Below are positions 1 through 5,552 of a stretch of DNA of 7,693 nucleotides, piece by piece. How positions within the stretch are numbered: position 1 is the first letter of the stretch; every line of letters starts with the position of its first letter. A program made the translations under genes and the position numbers. Below the pieces are notes generated by a model that was given only the letters and a program-made list of their open reading frames with translations, did no database searches and had not been told where the DNA came from. The DNA is from Bacilli bacterium (GTDB lineage Bacteria; Bacillota_I; Bacilli_A; RFN20; CAG-826), in assembly GCA_024693415.1 (NCBI GenBank), contig JAILKX010000225.1:1-7693 (forward strand). The letters run 5' to 3'.

Positions 1-11
1 CTGGATTTGCG

Positions 12-41
12 AATCCGTAGGGGGCATGTATGCGAAATCGC
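12..41 (+). repeat. Diverged 30-bp intergenic repeat, copy 1
   Basis: This stretch aligns without gaps to 4093-4122, with 24 of 30 positions identical. The shared blocks are AATCCGT (12-18) and CATGTATGCGAA (25-36), followed by TCGC (38-41). Copy 1 ends in a weak GCGA-AA-TCGC inverted repeat followed shortly by a short T run. It lies beyond the terminator of the tRNA unit, outside any credible gene. Its function is unknown. It could be a dispersed intergenic element, a protein-binding site or a weak terminator. Two copies in one 7.7-kb window make chance similarity unlikely but do not prove a family. Confidence 0.5.
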
Positions 42-61
42 GCTTTTCCAATTGAATCTAG

Positions 62-96
62 CAAAAATAAAATGCTCCAACAATCGCATTGGAGCA
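62..96 (-). terminator. Rho-independent terminator of the tRNA unit
   Basis: Read on the minus strand, TGCTCCAA (96-89) pairs perfectly with TTGGAGCA (80-73) around an 8-nt loop. A T-rich tract (positions 72-62, TTTTATTTTTG) follows at once. It lies 11 bp beyond the 3' end of tRNA-Arg. It ends transcription of the two tRNA genes and probably also any transcript that reads through from the hydrolase gene, because no other terminator is visible between 298 and 96. Confidence 0.88.
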
Positions 97-107
97 ATTC
101 ATCAAGA

Positions 108-184
108 TGGCGCGCCCGAGGCGACTCGAACGCCTGACCCCAACCTTCGGAGGGTTGTACTCTATCCATCTGAGCTACGAGCGC
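108..184 (-). tRNA. tRNA-Arg (anticodon CCG)
   Basis: This is a 77-nt cloverleaf with an encoded CCA end (110-108). The acceptor stem GCGCTCG (184-178) pairs with CGGGCGC, including one T-G pair. The anticodon stem CAACC/GGTTG encloses the loop CTCCGAA, giving anticodon CCG at 150-148, which reads the arginine codon CGG. The T arm contains the usual TTCGA loop sequence. The gene starts 9 bp after tRNA-Leu and is followed by a terminator, so the two tRNAs are surely one transcript. Confidence 0.96.
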
Positions 185-193
185 AAATAAGAG

Positions 194-277
194 TGGTGCG
201 CAGGATGAGAATCGAACTCACACCGTGTTACCGACTGGCTCCTGAAACCAGCGCGTCTACCGTTCCGCCACCTGCGC
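194..277 (-). tRNA. tRNA-Leu (anticodon CAG)
   Basis: This is an 84-nt class II tRNA with an encoded CCA (196-194). The acceptor stem GCGCAGG (277-271) pairs with CCTGCGC, and the discriminator base is A as expected for leucine. The anticodon stem CTGGT/GCCAG (one T-G pair) encloses TTCAGGA, giving anticodon CAG at 244-242 for the codon CUG. A variable arm longer than in class I tRNAs, with only a weak short stem, fits tRNA-Leu. Its 5' end is 18 bp after the stop codon of the hydrolase gene. Confidence 0.95.
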
Positions 278-286
278 ACGCCGATT

Positions 287-316
287 ACTATATACTCAAT
301 TTTCGAAAAAGTCGAA
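287..316 (-). promoter_or_regulatory. Possible promoter of the tRNA pair
   Basis: On the minus strand there is a -10-like TATAGT (292-287) about 10 nt before the tRNA-Leu 5' end. An 18-bp spacer separates it from a weak -35-like TTCGAC (316-311). The -35 lies inside the last codons of the hydrolase gene. The -10 match is good and the -35 is poor. If it is not real, the tRNAs depend on read-through from the GH3-hydrolase operon. Confidence 0.35.
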
Positions 317-1231
317 TATCGCTTTCATGACGTCGGCATCCTGTTCCATCAGGAGGTCGTAGTTCACGATATAGTCAAGGTCGCGATAGGGGGTGAAATA
401 GCCCCCTTTCCCATTGAGCGAGAGGTAATATTTCTCGGCCCGCTTGCTGAGATAGCAGTTATGGGCGCGGTCCTTCACGAGCAGGAAGCTGACGTTATCG
501 CATCCTACGAGCGCCTTTTTCATGACGTCGAAATTCTCTTCCGTCTTCACCATCCCATCATGATCCCCTTGGATGTAGAGGACCTTCTTATCGGGATTCC
601 CCTTCATGAGGTCGATGGTGTTGATGACGCTGTCTTTGCCATAGCGCTTGCGCGAGTATTTGGCGATCGCGCCTTTGAATTTCGCCAAAGCCGGCGCCGA
701 GGAGGCCGCCATCTCCACCGCGGAATAGAATCCCGCGAGCGAGACGACTTTCTCGACCCGGAACTCTTTCCTTAGCGCCATAAGCGCGGCGTATCCGCCC
801 CAGCTATGGCCGATTGCGTAGCGGCGGAATCCCTTCGCGTCCTCGCGCGTATCCAAATATTCAAAGAAAGCGGATTGGTCCGGGGCGACCGTGGCGATCG
901 ATTCGATGGATCTGCCCTCGGAAAGCATCGACCCGCGGTTATCGTAGGCGAAAACCGTGTAGCCTTGCTTGGCGATCTCGGCGATCTCGTGGGAATAGGC
1001 GGTATGCCCGGCCCCGATGCCGTGGAAGAAGATGACGATCGCCTTCGGGGCGACGCCCGGGACGAAATACTTGGCCCCGCGAAGGGTATACCCGCACGAT
1101 TTGAATTCGAAGGGCTCATATCCTTCGACCCCGTATTCGGCGGGGGTGAAGTAATGCATATGCGGCAATCCATCCCCGCGCCAGGAAAGCGCCTTGCGGA
1201 AGCCTAAGCCGACGATGAGGGTCAAAAGCAT
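296..1231 (-). CDS. Alpha/beta hydrolase (serine hydrolase, S33-like)
   Basis: This 311-residue protein has an alpha/beta-hydrolase fold. Visible marks are the oxyanion-hole motif HGIG (residues 70-73), the nucleophile elbow GHSWG (141-145, Ser143), a probable catalytic Asp in GDHDG (Asp225) and His257 in DRAHN, in the canonical order and spacing. Such enzymes cut ester, thioester or peptide bonds. The closest general type is the lysophospholipase or serine aminopeptidase S33 group, and the substrate cannot be read from sequence. The N-terminus MLLTLIVGLGF is hydrophobic but too short for a convincing membrane anchor. The start is fixed by AGGAG at 1244-1240, 8 nt upstream and inside the end of the GH3 gene. 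The GH3 stop TGA (1235-1233) is one base before this ATG, so translation is probably coupled. A role in deacylating sugar substrates of the GH3 enzyme is inference. Confidence 0.88.
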   Translation of the reverse strand: MLLTLIVGLGFRKALSWRGDGLPHMHYFTPAEYGVEGYEPFEFKSCGYTLRGAKYFVPGVAPKAIVIFFHGIGAGHTAYSHEIAEIAKQGYTVFAYDNRGSMLSEGRSIESIATVAPDQSAFFEYLDTREDAKGFRRYAIGHSWGGYAALMALRKEFRVEKVVSLAGFYSAVEMAASSAPALAKFKGAIAKYSRKRYGKDSVINTIDLMKGNPDKKVLYIQGDHDGMVKTEENFDVMKKALVGCDNVSFLLVKDRAHNCYLSKRAEKYYLSLNGKGGYFTPYRDLDYIVNYDLLMEQDADVMKAIFDFFEN

Positions 1232-1232
1232 C

Positions 1233-3608
1233 TCAGTGTCTCCTGAATAGCGCGGTGATGATGAGCGAGAAGAACTTGCGGTTGGCCATCAAGACGATCA
1301 TGCGGATGGTCTTGGGCTTGATGCCGGCCATCGACATGCCCCTAAGCGGCAGCTGGAGGGCGACGTCGACCGCGTTCTTGGAGTCCATGTTCTTGGGGTC
1401 GGGGTTCAGTCCGCTGATCTTCTTGACGAGCTTCTTGCCGATCCCGGTCCCCGAGATGTCGGAGATGGTCGAATTCTCGGTGTAGGGCGGGGTGCGGGGG
1501 TCGGGTGCGAGCTTCAAAGGCCTGCCGAGCAGGTATTCGAAGTCGTTCTCATACTGGATGAAGCCCTCTTTGGTCGGGTTGTAGTAGACGGGGCAGCTCT
1601 GCTTCTTGGAGGTGAAGGCGTCGTGGGAGACCACCTTGATCTTCGCCTGCTGGAGGATGCTCTCGCAGGAGTCGCCGACTTGGATCGCATAGGTCCCGCC
1701 TTCGACTTTGAAGGAGTGGCTCACGGTGTCGTAATGGGCGAAATCGGCGTGGTTCACCTTGAATTCAAAGGTCTTCGTTTCGCCGGCTTTTAGGAACAGC
1801 TTATCGAAATTGATGAGGGTTCTGAGGGGTTTGAACGAATTGCCGCCCTGCGGCTCGATGTAGATTTGGATGACGACCGCGCCGTCGCGCTTGGAGACGT
1901 TGCTGACCTCGAAGGAGACTTTGATCGCGCAATCCTCGTCGAGGGTCGTGCTCGATAAAGCCGGTTTGGTGAACTTGAACTTCGAGTAGGAGAGGCCGAA
2001 GCCGAATGGGAAATTGACGGGCACTCCGGCGGTCAGGTAATAGCGGTAGCCGACGTAGATCGATTCGCGGTAGAGCGATTGGACTTCCGAGCCCGGATAG
2101 AAGCCGAAGTTCGGGCAATTGGCGAAATGGATCGGCCAGGATTCGCTGAGCTTGCCGCTCGGGTTGGCGTTGCCGAGGAGGATATCGCTCACGGCCTCGC
2201 CGCAGGCTTCGCCGGCAAGATAGGTCAAGACGATCGCCTTGGCGCGGTCCTTGAACGGCATCTCGACCGGGGCGCCGCAGGAGAGGACGACCACGATGTT
2301 CGGGTTGATTTTATAGAGGGCGTCGAATAAACGGAGCTGGTTGTCGGGGAGGCAGAGGGTGGAGCGGTCATATCCTTCCGATTCCATCTTCGGCGGGATG
2401 CCGAGGAACAATATGACCTTCTTGCTCTTGTTGGCGAGGTCCATCGCCTCGACGTAGAGCGAATCGTCTTGTTTGTCCTCCATCGTGAAGCCGGCGCCGA
2501 AGGGGAGATCGAATTCCTTGGTGGCCTCGAGGAAGGAAATGGGCTTGGCGTTTACGATCGAGCTGCCGGCGCCTTGGTAGCGCGGGGTCCTCGCGAATTC
2601 GCCGATGACGCAGGTGTCCTTATAGTTTTTGAAGGGGAGCATGGCATCGTTTTTGAGCAGGACGATGCTCTCTTTCGCCGCCTTGAGGGCGAACGCGTGC
2701 AGGTCTTTCTGGGCGATGGCGGGGGTTTCGGCGGGGTGGCCGTACTTCTCGAGCATCTTCCTGACCCTGTCCGAACTTTCGACGACGCGGCGGGTCACGA
2801 TCTTGTTGTGCCTGATCGCGCGCAGGAGGTCTTTTTTCCGATCGACCGTGCCGGGCATCTCGAGGTCTAAGCCATGGTTATGGTTCAAAAGGTAGTCGTT
2901 GCAGGCGCCCCAATCGGACATCACGACCCCGCCATACCTCCATTTTTCCTTGAGGGTGTCAAGGAGCAGGTGGGCGTTATCGCAGGCGTAGATGCCGTTG
3001 ATCTTGTTGTAAGAGGCCATGATCGCCGCGGGATTGCCTTCCTTGACGACGATCTCGAATGGCTTCAGGTAGATTTCGTGGAGGGCGCGCTCATCGACGA
3101 CCGAGTCGTTGACCATGCGGAAATATTCCTGGTTGTTGCAGGCGAAGTGTTTCACGCATGCGCCGACGCCTTGGCTTTGGAGGCCTTTGACGAAGGCGGC
3201 GCCGAGCTTGCCCGAGAGCAAGGGGTCTTCGGAATAGTATTCGAAGTTGCGGCCGCAGAGCGGGTTGCGCTTGATGTTCACGCCCGGCCCCAAAAGGATA
3301 TTGGTGTTGTTCTGGCGGCATTCTAGGCCGATGGTCTTGCCGTATTCGTTGAGCAGGTTGCGGTCGAAGGAGCAGGCCAAAAGAGCGGGGGAGGGGTAGC
3401 AGGTCGCGGGTTTCGCCGCGCCCATATCCGTGATGTTGCTCGGATTCTCCGGGATGCGCAAACCCAAGGGCCCATCGTGCATTTCGATGCCCGGGAGGCC
3501 GAGGCTCTTCACGCCTCTAACCTTCCAGAACCCATCGCCGTAAAGCAGTCCGACCCTCTCTTGGATGGTCATGACATTCTTCGTTTTCTTCGTTTTCATA
3601 ACGTGCAT
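1233..3608 (-). CDS. Glycoside hydrolase family 3 (beta-glucosidase-like)
   Basis: This 791-residue enzyme hydrolyses terminal non-reducing beta-linked sugars by a retaining mechanism. The N-terminal TIM-barrel domain shows HDGP (44-47), GRNFEYYSEDP (119-129), VKHF (152-155) and the nucleophile motif SDW (Asp232). The following alpha/beta sandwich has KESIVLLKN (312-320) and ESEGYDR (409-415), where Glu411 is the likely acid/base. A fibronectin III-like domain spans about 540-660. A tail of about 110 residues contains YENDFEYLLGRPL and ends in hydrophobic helices, as in many Firmicutes GH3 proteins. There is no signal peptide, so it is cytoplasmic. I chose ATG 3608 because AGAGG (3620-3616) lies 7 nt upstream. 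ATG 3671 would have to run back through the control region and palindrome and lacks such a site. Met4 or Met13 are alternative starts. Glucosidase versus xylosidase activity cannot be decided. Confidence 0.9.
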   Translation of the reverse strand: MHVMKTKKTKNVMTIQERVGLLYGDGFWKVRGVKSLGLPGIEMHDGPLGLRIPENPSNITDMGAAKPATCYPSPALLACSFDRNLLNEYGKTIGLECRQNNTNILLGPGVNIKRNPLCGRNFEYYSEDPLLSGKLGAAFVKGLQSQGVGACVKHFACNNQEYFRMVNDSVVDERALHEIYLKPFEIVVKEGNPAAIMASYNKINGIYACDNAHLLLDTLKEKWRYGGVVMSDWGACNDYLLNHNHGLDLEMPGTVDRKKDLLRAIRHNKIVTRRVVESSDRVRKMLEKYGHPAETPAIAQKDLHAFALKAAKESIVLLKNDAMLPFKNYKDTCVIGEFARTPRYQGAGSSIVNAKPISFLEATKEFDLPFGAGFTMEDKQDDSLYVEAMDLANKSKKVILFLGIPPKMESEGYDRSTLCLPDNQLRLFDALYKINPNIVVVLSCGAPVEMPFKDRAKAIVLTYLAGEACGEAVSDILLGNANPSGKLSESWPIHFANCPNFGFYPGSEVQSLYRESIYVGYRYYLTAGVPVNFPFGFGLSYSKFKFTKPALSSTTLDEDCAIKVSFEVSNVSKRDGAVVIQIYIEPQGGNSFKPLRTLINFDKLFLKAGETKTFEFKVNHADFAHYDTVSHSFKVEGGTYAIQVGDSCESILQQAKIKVVSHDAFTSKKQSCPVYYNPTKEGFIQYENDFEYLLGRPLKLAPDPRTPPYTENSTISDISGTGIGKKLVKKISGLNPDPKNMDSKNAVDVALQLPLRGMSMAGIKPKTIRMIVLMANRKFFSLIITALFRRH

Positions 3609-3637
3609 ATTATCGCCTCTAAGAGGCGAAAAAACTA
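3609..3637 (-). promoter_or_regulatory. Putative GH3 promoter region with weak -35
   Basis: On the minus strand, GATAAT (3614-3609) resembles a -10 box and TAGTTT (3637-3632) lies 17 bp upstream as a poor -35. The palindrome at 3613-3629 fills the spacer and touches the -10. If this -10 is used, transcription would start near 3602, past ATG 3608. That would favour Met4 (ATG at 3599) as the true start on a near-leaderless mRNA. The alternative reading takes AGAGG as the ribosome-binding site for ATG 3608 and needs a promoter further upstream. The two readings exclude each other. Confidence 0.3.
3613..3629. promoter_or_regulatory. 17-bp palindrome in the divergent control region
   Basis: TCGCCTCTAAGAGGCGA has two perfect 8-bp arms around a single central base. 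It sits just upstream of the GH3 start, overlapping its AGAGG ribosome-binding site and the possible -10 box. Its centre is about 38 bp upstream of the TATAAT of the opposite gene. As DNA it resembles an operator for a dimeric repressor, which would fit a sugar-controlled glycosidase. As RNA it could fold into a 7-bp hairpin with a TTA loop that hides the ribosome-binding site. No regulator gene for it is visible nearby. Confidence 0.55.
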
Positions 3638-3658
3638 CTCTAATCGTCGCCCGGATCC

Positions 3659-3664
3659 TATAAT
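3659..3664 (+). promoter_or_regulatory. Perfect -10 box (TATAAT) for the 137-aa gene
   Basis: A consensus TATAAT ends 7 bp before ATG 3672. Expected initiation 6-8 nt downstream falls at or beside the start codon. No recognisable -35 hexamer is present 16-18 bp upstream (the region reads CTACTCTA), so an activator or another sigma requirement is possible. No Shine-Dalgarno sequence lies before the ATG, which agrees with a leaderless message. Confidence 0.5.
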
Positions 3665-3671
3665 TAAGCAA

Positions 3672-4085
3672 ATGAGGAAAACCGTCATTTTCAAAACCGA
3701 CGACTTCGTAAGGCTCGCTAGGCGCTTCTTTTTGCTCGGTTTAGCCGAGGAGATCACCGTGGGATACGTCAACGGCACAACCGCCTTCCCGAAATTCGAG
3801 GAGGTGCGCGACGGCGTCAAAGACCATAAATTCGCGGTCAAGGTCGACTACCAAGACGACCAATGCGAACTCCATGAGCTCGTCGATCATTACCTCGAGG
3901 ACCTCTGCGGCCGCACCGATGGCGCCATCTATTACAACGACCTCCTAGACGCGGTCCAGATCGAGATCGCCTTATCGGAGCATGGCAAAAGCATCGCCGA
4001 CGTCGCGATCGACAAACTCTGCAATTTCTTCCCGGCCGAGAGCTATTACCAGCAGCTCGCCCTCGACCTCCCAAAACAAGCCTAA
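3672..4085 (+). CDS. Unrecognised acidic 137-aa protein
   Basis: I do not recognise a family. The protein is 137 residues and rich in Asp and Glu. It starts MRKTVIFKTDDFVRLARRFF and has no signal peptide or clear membrane segment. Residues 10-27 look like an amphipathic helix. The middle (about 28-64) alternates in a beta-like way, and residues 65-135 look mainly helical. There are three cysteines (65, 79, 117), not arranged as a CxxC metal site. It is the only plus-strand gene, divergent from the GH3 gene. The frame stays open upstream to 3477, but that part lies antisense to the GH3 N-terminus and has no ribosome-binding site. ATG 3672 next to TATAAT is the best start. Codon use resembles its neighbours, so there is no sign of recent transfer. 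It could be a small regulatory or housekeeping protein, but no function is claimed. Confidence 0.7.
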   Translation: MRKTVIFKTDDFVRLARRFFLLGLAEEITVGYVNGTTAFPKFEEVRDGVKDHKFAVKVDYQDDQCELHELVDHYLEDLCGRTDGAIYYNDLLDAVQIEIALSEHGKSIADVAIDKLCNFFPAESYYQQLALDLPKQA

Positions 4086-4092
4086 AAATGTA

Positions 4093-4122
4093 AATCCGTG
4101 CGACCCATGTATGCGAATTCGC
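4093..4122 (+). repeat. Diverged 30-bp intergenic repeat, copy 2
   Basis: This copy matches 12-41 at 24 of 30 positions, with AATCCGT (4093-4099) and CATGTATGCGAA (4106-4117) shared. Here the end is a perfect palindrome, GCGAATTCGC (4113-4122), followed by TTGTTTTT (4123-4130). It begins 7 bp after the stop of the 137-aa gene and may contribute to its 3' end, although the hairpin is too small for a convincing terminator. Confidence 0.5.
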
Positions 4123-4170
4123 TTGTTTTTGGCATGGATGGCAGGGCTTTATGGCTCGGGGTTCGGCGGG

Positions 4171-4206
4171 CCTGCCCCGACAGCTTGATGGGCAAGCTCG
4201 GGCAGG
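4171..4206. other. GC-rich two-part hairpin
   Basis: CCTGCCC (4171-4177) pairs with GGGCAGG (4200-4206). Inside it, AGCTTG (4182-4187) pairs with CAAGCT (4193-4198) around ATGGG. The two stems are joined by a small internal loop. No T run follows on either strand. A competing stem, TCGGGG (4156-4161) with CCCCGA (4175-4180), cannot form together with the outer stem. It lies between two convergent genes. On the plus strand it could protect or end the transcript of the 137-aa gene, and its role is otherwise unknown. Confidence 0.45.
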
Positions 4207-4216
4207 GGCCAGGGAC

Positions 4217-4246
4217 AAAAAAAGCGTCTAGGATGACTAGACGCTT
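4217..4246 (-). terminator. Rho-independent terminator of phosphofructokinase
   Basis: On the minus strand a perfect 10-bp stem, AAGCGTCTAG (4246-4237) with CTAGACGCTT (4231-4222), closes a 5-nt loop. The base of the stem runs into seven T (4223-4217). It starts 11 bp after the stop codon of the phosphofructokinase gene. On the plus strand the stem is not followed by T, so it should work in one direction only. Confidence 0.92.
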
Positions 4247-4257
4247 GATGGCCTATG

Positions 4258-5460
4258 TCAGGCTTTGATGAGCTTCTTTTTGAAGTCGGTGAGGAGGACG
4301 ATGCCGCCGCGGTACTTGAGGTGGACGTTGCCTTCGATCAAGGGGCGGAGGTATTCCCTGAAGGCATCCGACATGCGGGTGTTGTCCTTCATGAATTCGG
4401 CGGGGATCCTTCTTTCGGCGTTGGCGACTTCGCTTACGGGGGCGAGCTCGAACCTGCCGATGTAGGGTTTGTTGGAGACCCTCTTCATGACGATCATCTT
4501 GCCGGTTTCGCCTGCGAGGGCGGCTTCGACGGCGGCTTTGCCGACTTCGATCGCCTCATCGCGGTCGTTGCGGGAGAGCAGGAACGGGTTGGCGCGCTGC
4601 ATGAGCGAGAGCTCGACGACGCGGGAGCCTAGTCCCGCCTTTTCCTTAAGGACTGCGGCGAGGGCGGCGCCGGCGCCGGAGAGCTGGGCGTGGCCGAAGG
4701 AGTCGACTTCGTCGGATTCGCCCCTATCGAAGGTGATGCCTTCGGAGATGACGACGATCGCATAGCCCTTCTTCTTGAAGACGGCGGAGACGTCTTTGAC
4801 GAACTGATCGACGTCGAATTCGTTCTCGGGGAGGTAGATGAGGTCGGGGCGGCCATCGTCGGGGACGATGTCGGCGCTTGCGGCGAGCCAGCCGACGTTT
4901 CTGCCCATCGCTTCGACGATATGGACTTTGCCCTTCTTGTAGCAGGCGGCGTCTTTGGAGATCGAGTAGACGGTGTTGATGACGACTTTGGCGGCCGAGG
5001 CATAGCCTAAGGTATGGTCGGTGCAGGCGAGATCGTTATCGATGGTTTTGGGGACTCCGATGACGCGGACGTCGAGGTTCAGGTCATCGCAGAGCATCGC
5101 GATCTTGTTGCAGGTGTCCATCGAGTCGTTGCCGCCGTTGACGAGAACGTACTTGATCTGGAATTTCTGCATGTTGCGGACGATCTCCATGTAGATGGGA
5201 TCCTTGATGTCCTGGGGGAGCTTCCTCCTGGTGGTGCCGAGGGCTGCGCCCGGGGTCTGGATGAGGAGCTCGACATCCTCGGGGTTCTCTTCCCTTAAGT
5301 CGAAGAGCTTGCCCTCGATGAGGCCTTCGATCCCGTTGATGGAACCGTAGATGTGGTCGATTTCCTCAGGGTGGCGGACCGCCTCTTTGAAGGCGCCGTA
5401 GAGCGACGAATTGATTACCGAAGTGGGTCCTCCGGATTGAATGTAGACCATGTTCTTCAT
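4258..5460 (-). CDS. Phosphofructokinase, probably pyrophosphate-dependent
   Basis: This 400-residue protein belongs to the phosphofructokinase A superfamily and phosphorylates fructose 6-phosphate to the 1,6-bisphosphate in the cytoplasm. It shows the N-terminal loop QSGGPTSVIN (8-17), GGNDS (109-113), PKTIDND (137-143), MGRNVGW (185-191), ISEG (238-241) and QRANPF (288-293). ATP enzymes such as E. coli PfkA have GGDGS and PGTIDND. The Asp in GGND and the Lys in PKTIDND mark the pyrophosphate-using group (TM0289-like), whose reaction is reversible. The length also fits that group rather than the 320-residue ATP type. The start is set by AGGAGG (5474-5469) 8 nt upstream. A possible promoter precedes the gene and a strong terminator follows it, so it can be transcribed alone. 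Cofactor choice is inferred from signature residues. Confidence 0.9.
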   Translation of the reverse strand: MKNMVYIQSGGPTSVINSSLYGAFKEAVRHPEEIDHIYGSINGIEGLIEGKLFDLREENPEDVELLIQTPGAALGTTRRKLPQDIKDPIYMEIVRNMQKFQIKYVLVNGGNDSMDTCNKIAMLCDDLNLDVRVIGVPKTIDNDLACTDHTLGYASAAKVVINTVYSISKDAACYKKGKVHIVEAMGRNVGWLAASADIVPDDGRPDLIYLPENEFDVDQFVKDVSAVFKKKGYAIVVISEGITFDRGESDEVDSFGHAQLSGAGAALAAVLKEKAGLGSRVVELSLMQRANPFLLSRNDRDEAIEVGKAAVEAALAGETGKMIVMKRVSNKPYIGRFELAPVSEVANAERRIPAEFMKDNTRMSDAFREYLRPLIEGNVHLKYRGGIVLLTDFKKKLIKA

Positions 5461-5485
5461 GGGTCTTTCCTCCTAATCGCCCGTT

Positions 5486-5515
5486 ATTATTGCATAACGC
5501 GCGCGAAAATCCTAA
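5486..5515 (-). promoter_or_regulatory. Possible phosphofructokinase promoter
   Basis: On the minus strand an extended -10, TGC-AATAAT (5494-5486), lies between the permease stop and the phosphofructokinase ribosome-binding site. A weak -35-like TTAGGA (5515-5510) is 18 bp upstream. The extended TG motif can compensate for a poor -35. The spacing would give a leader of about 18 nt, which contains AGGAGG. Confidence 0.45.
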
Positions 5516-5524
5516 AGGTTTTGG

Positions 5525-5542
5525 ACGAAATGAAGATTTCGT
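5525..5542. other. Hairpin after the permease gene
   Basis: ACGAAAT (5525-5531) and ATTTCGT (5536-5542) form a perfect 7-bp stem with a 4-nt loop, 10 bp beyond the permease stop on the minus strand. No T run follows (CCAAAACC), so it is not a typical intrinsic terminator. It may stabilise the ABC transcript's 3' end or allow partial read-through into phosphofructokinase. The 9-mer TTTTCGCGC occurs on both sides, at 5552-5544 and 5509-5501. Confidence 0.4.
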
Positions 5543-5552
5543 TGCGCGAAAA

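Noticed and set aside
7..330. Plus-strand open frame of 107 codons
   Set aside because: It runs across both tRNA genes and the terminator on the opposite strand, and no ribosome-binding site supports it.
461..1207. Several open frames opposite or out of phase with the hydrolase gene
   Set aside because: They are by-products of GC-rich codon structure in the real gene. They are compositionally skewed and lack protein motifs.
2079..3326. Long plus-strand open frames inside the GH3 gene
   Set aside because: They lie wholly antisense to a gene with clear catalytic motifs, and their translations are Gly/Val/Asp/Glu-rich shadow sequence.
3477..3671. N-terminal extension of the 137-aa gene
   Set aside because: The extra 65 codons overlap the GH3 N-terminus and the control palindrome in antisense, with no ribosome-binding site at 3477. 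ATG 3672 beside TATAAT is better supported.
3609..3671. GH3 start at ATG 3671
   Set aside because: It would translate the palindrome and promoter-like region and lies one base from the divergent gene's start. ATG 3608 has AGAGG at 7 nt.
4222..4246. Terminator hairpin as a bidirectional terminator
   Set aside because: On the plus strand the stem is followed by GATGGCC with no T run, so only the minus-strand direction is supported.
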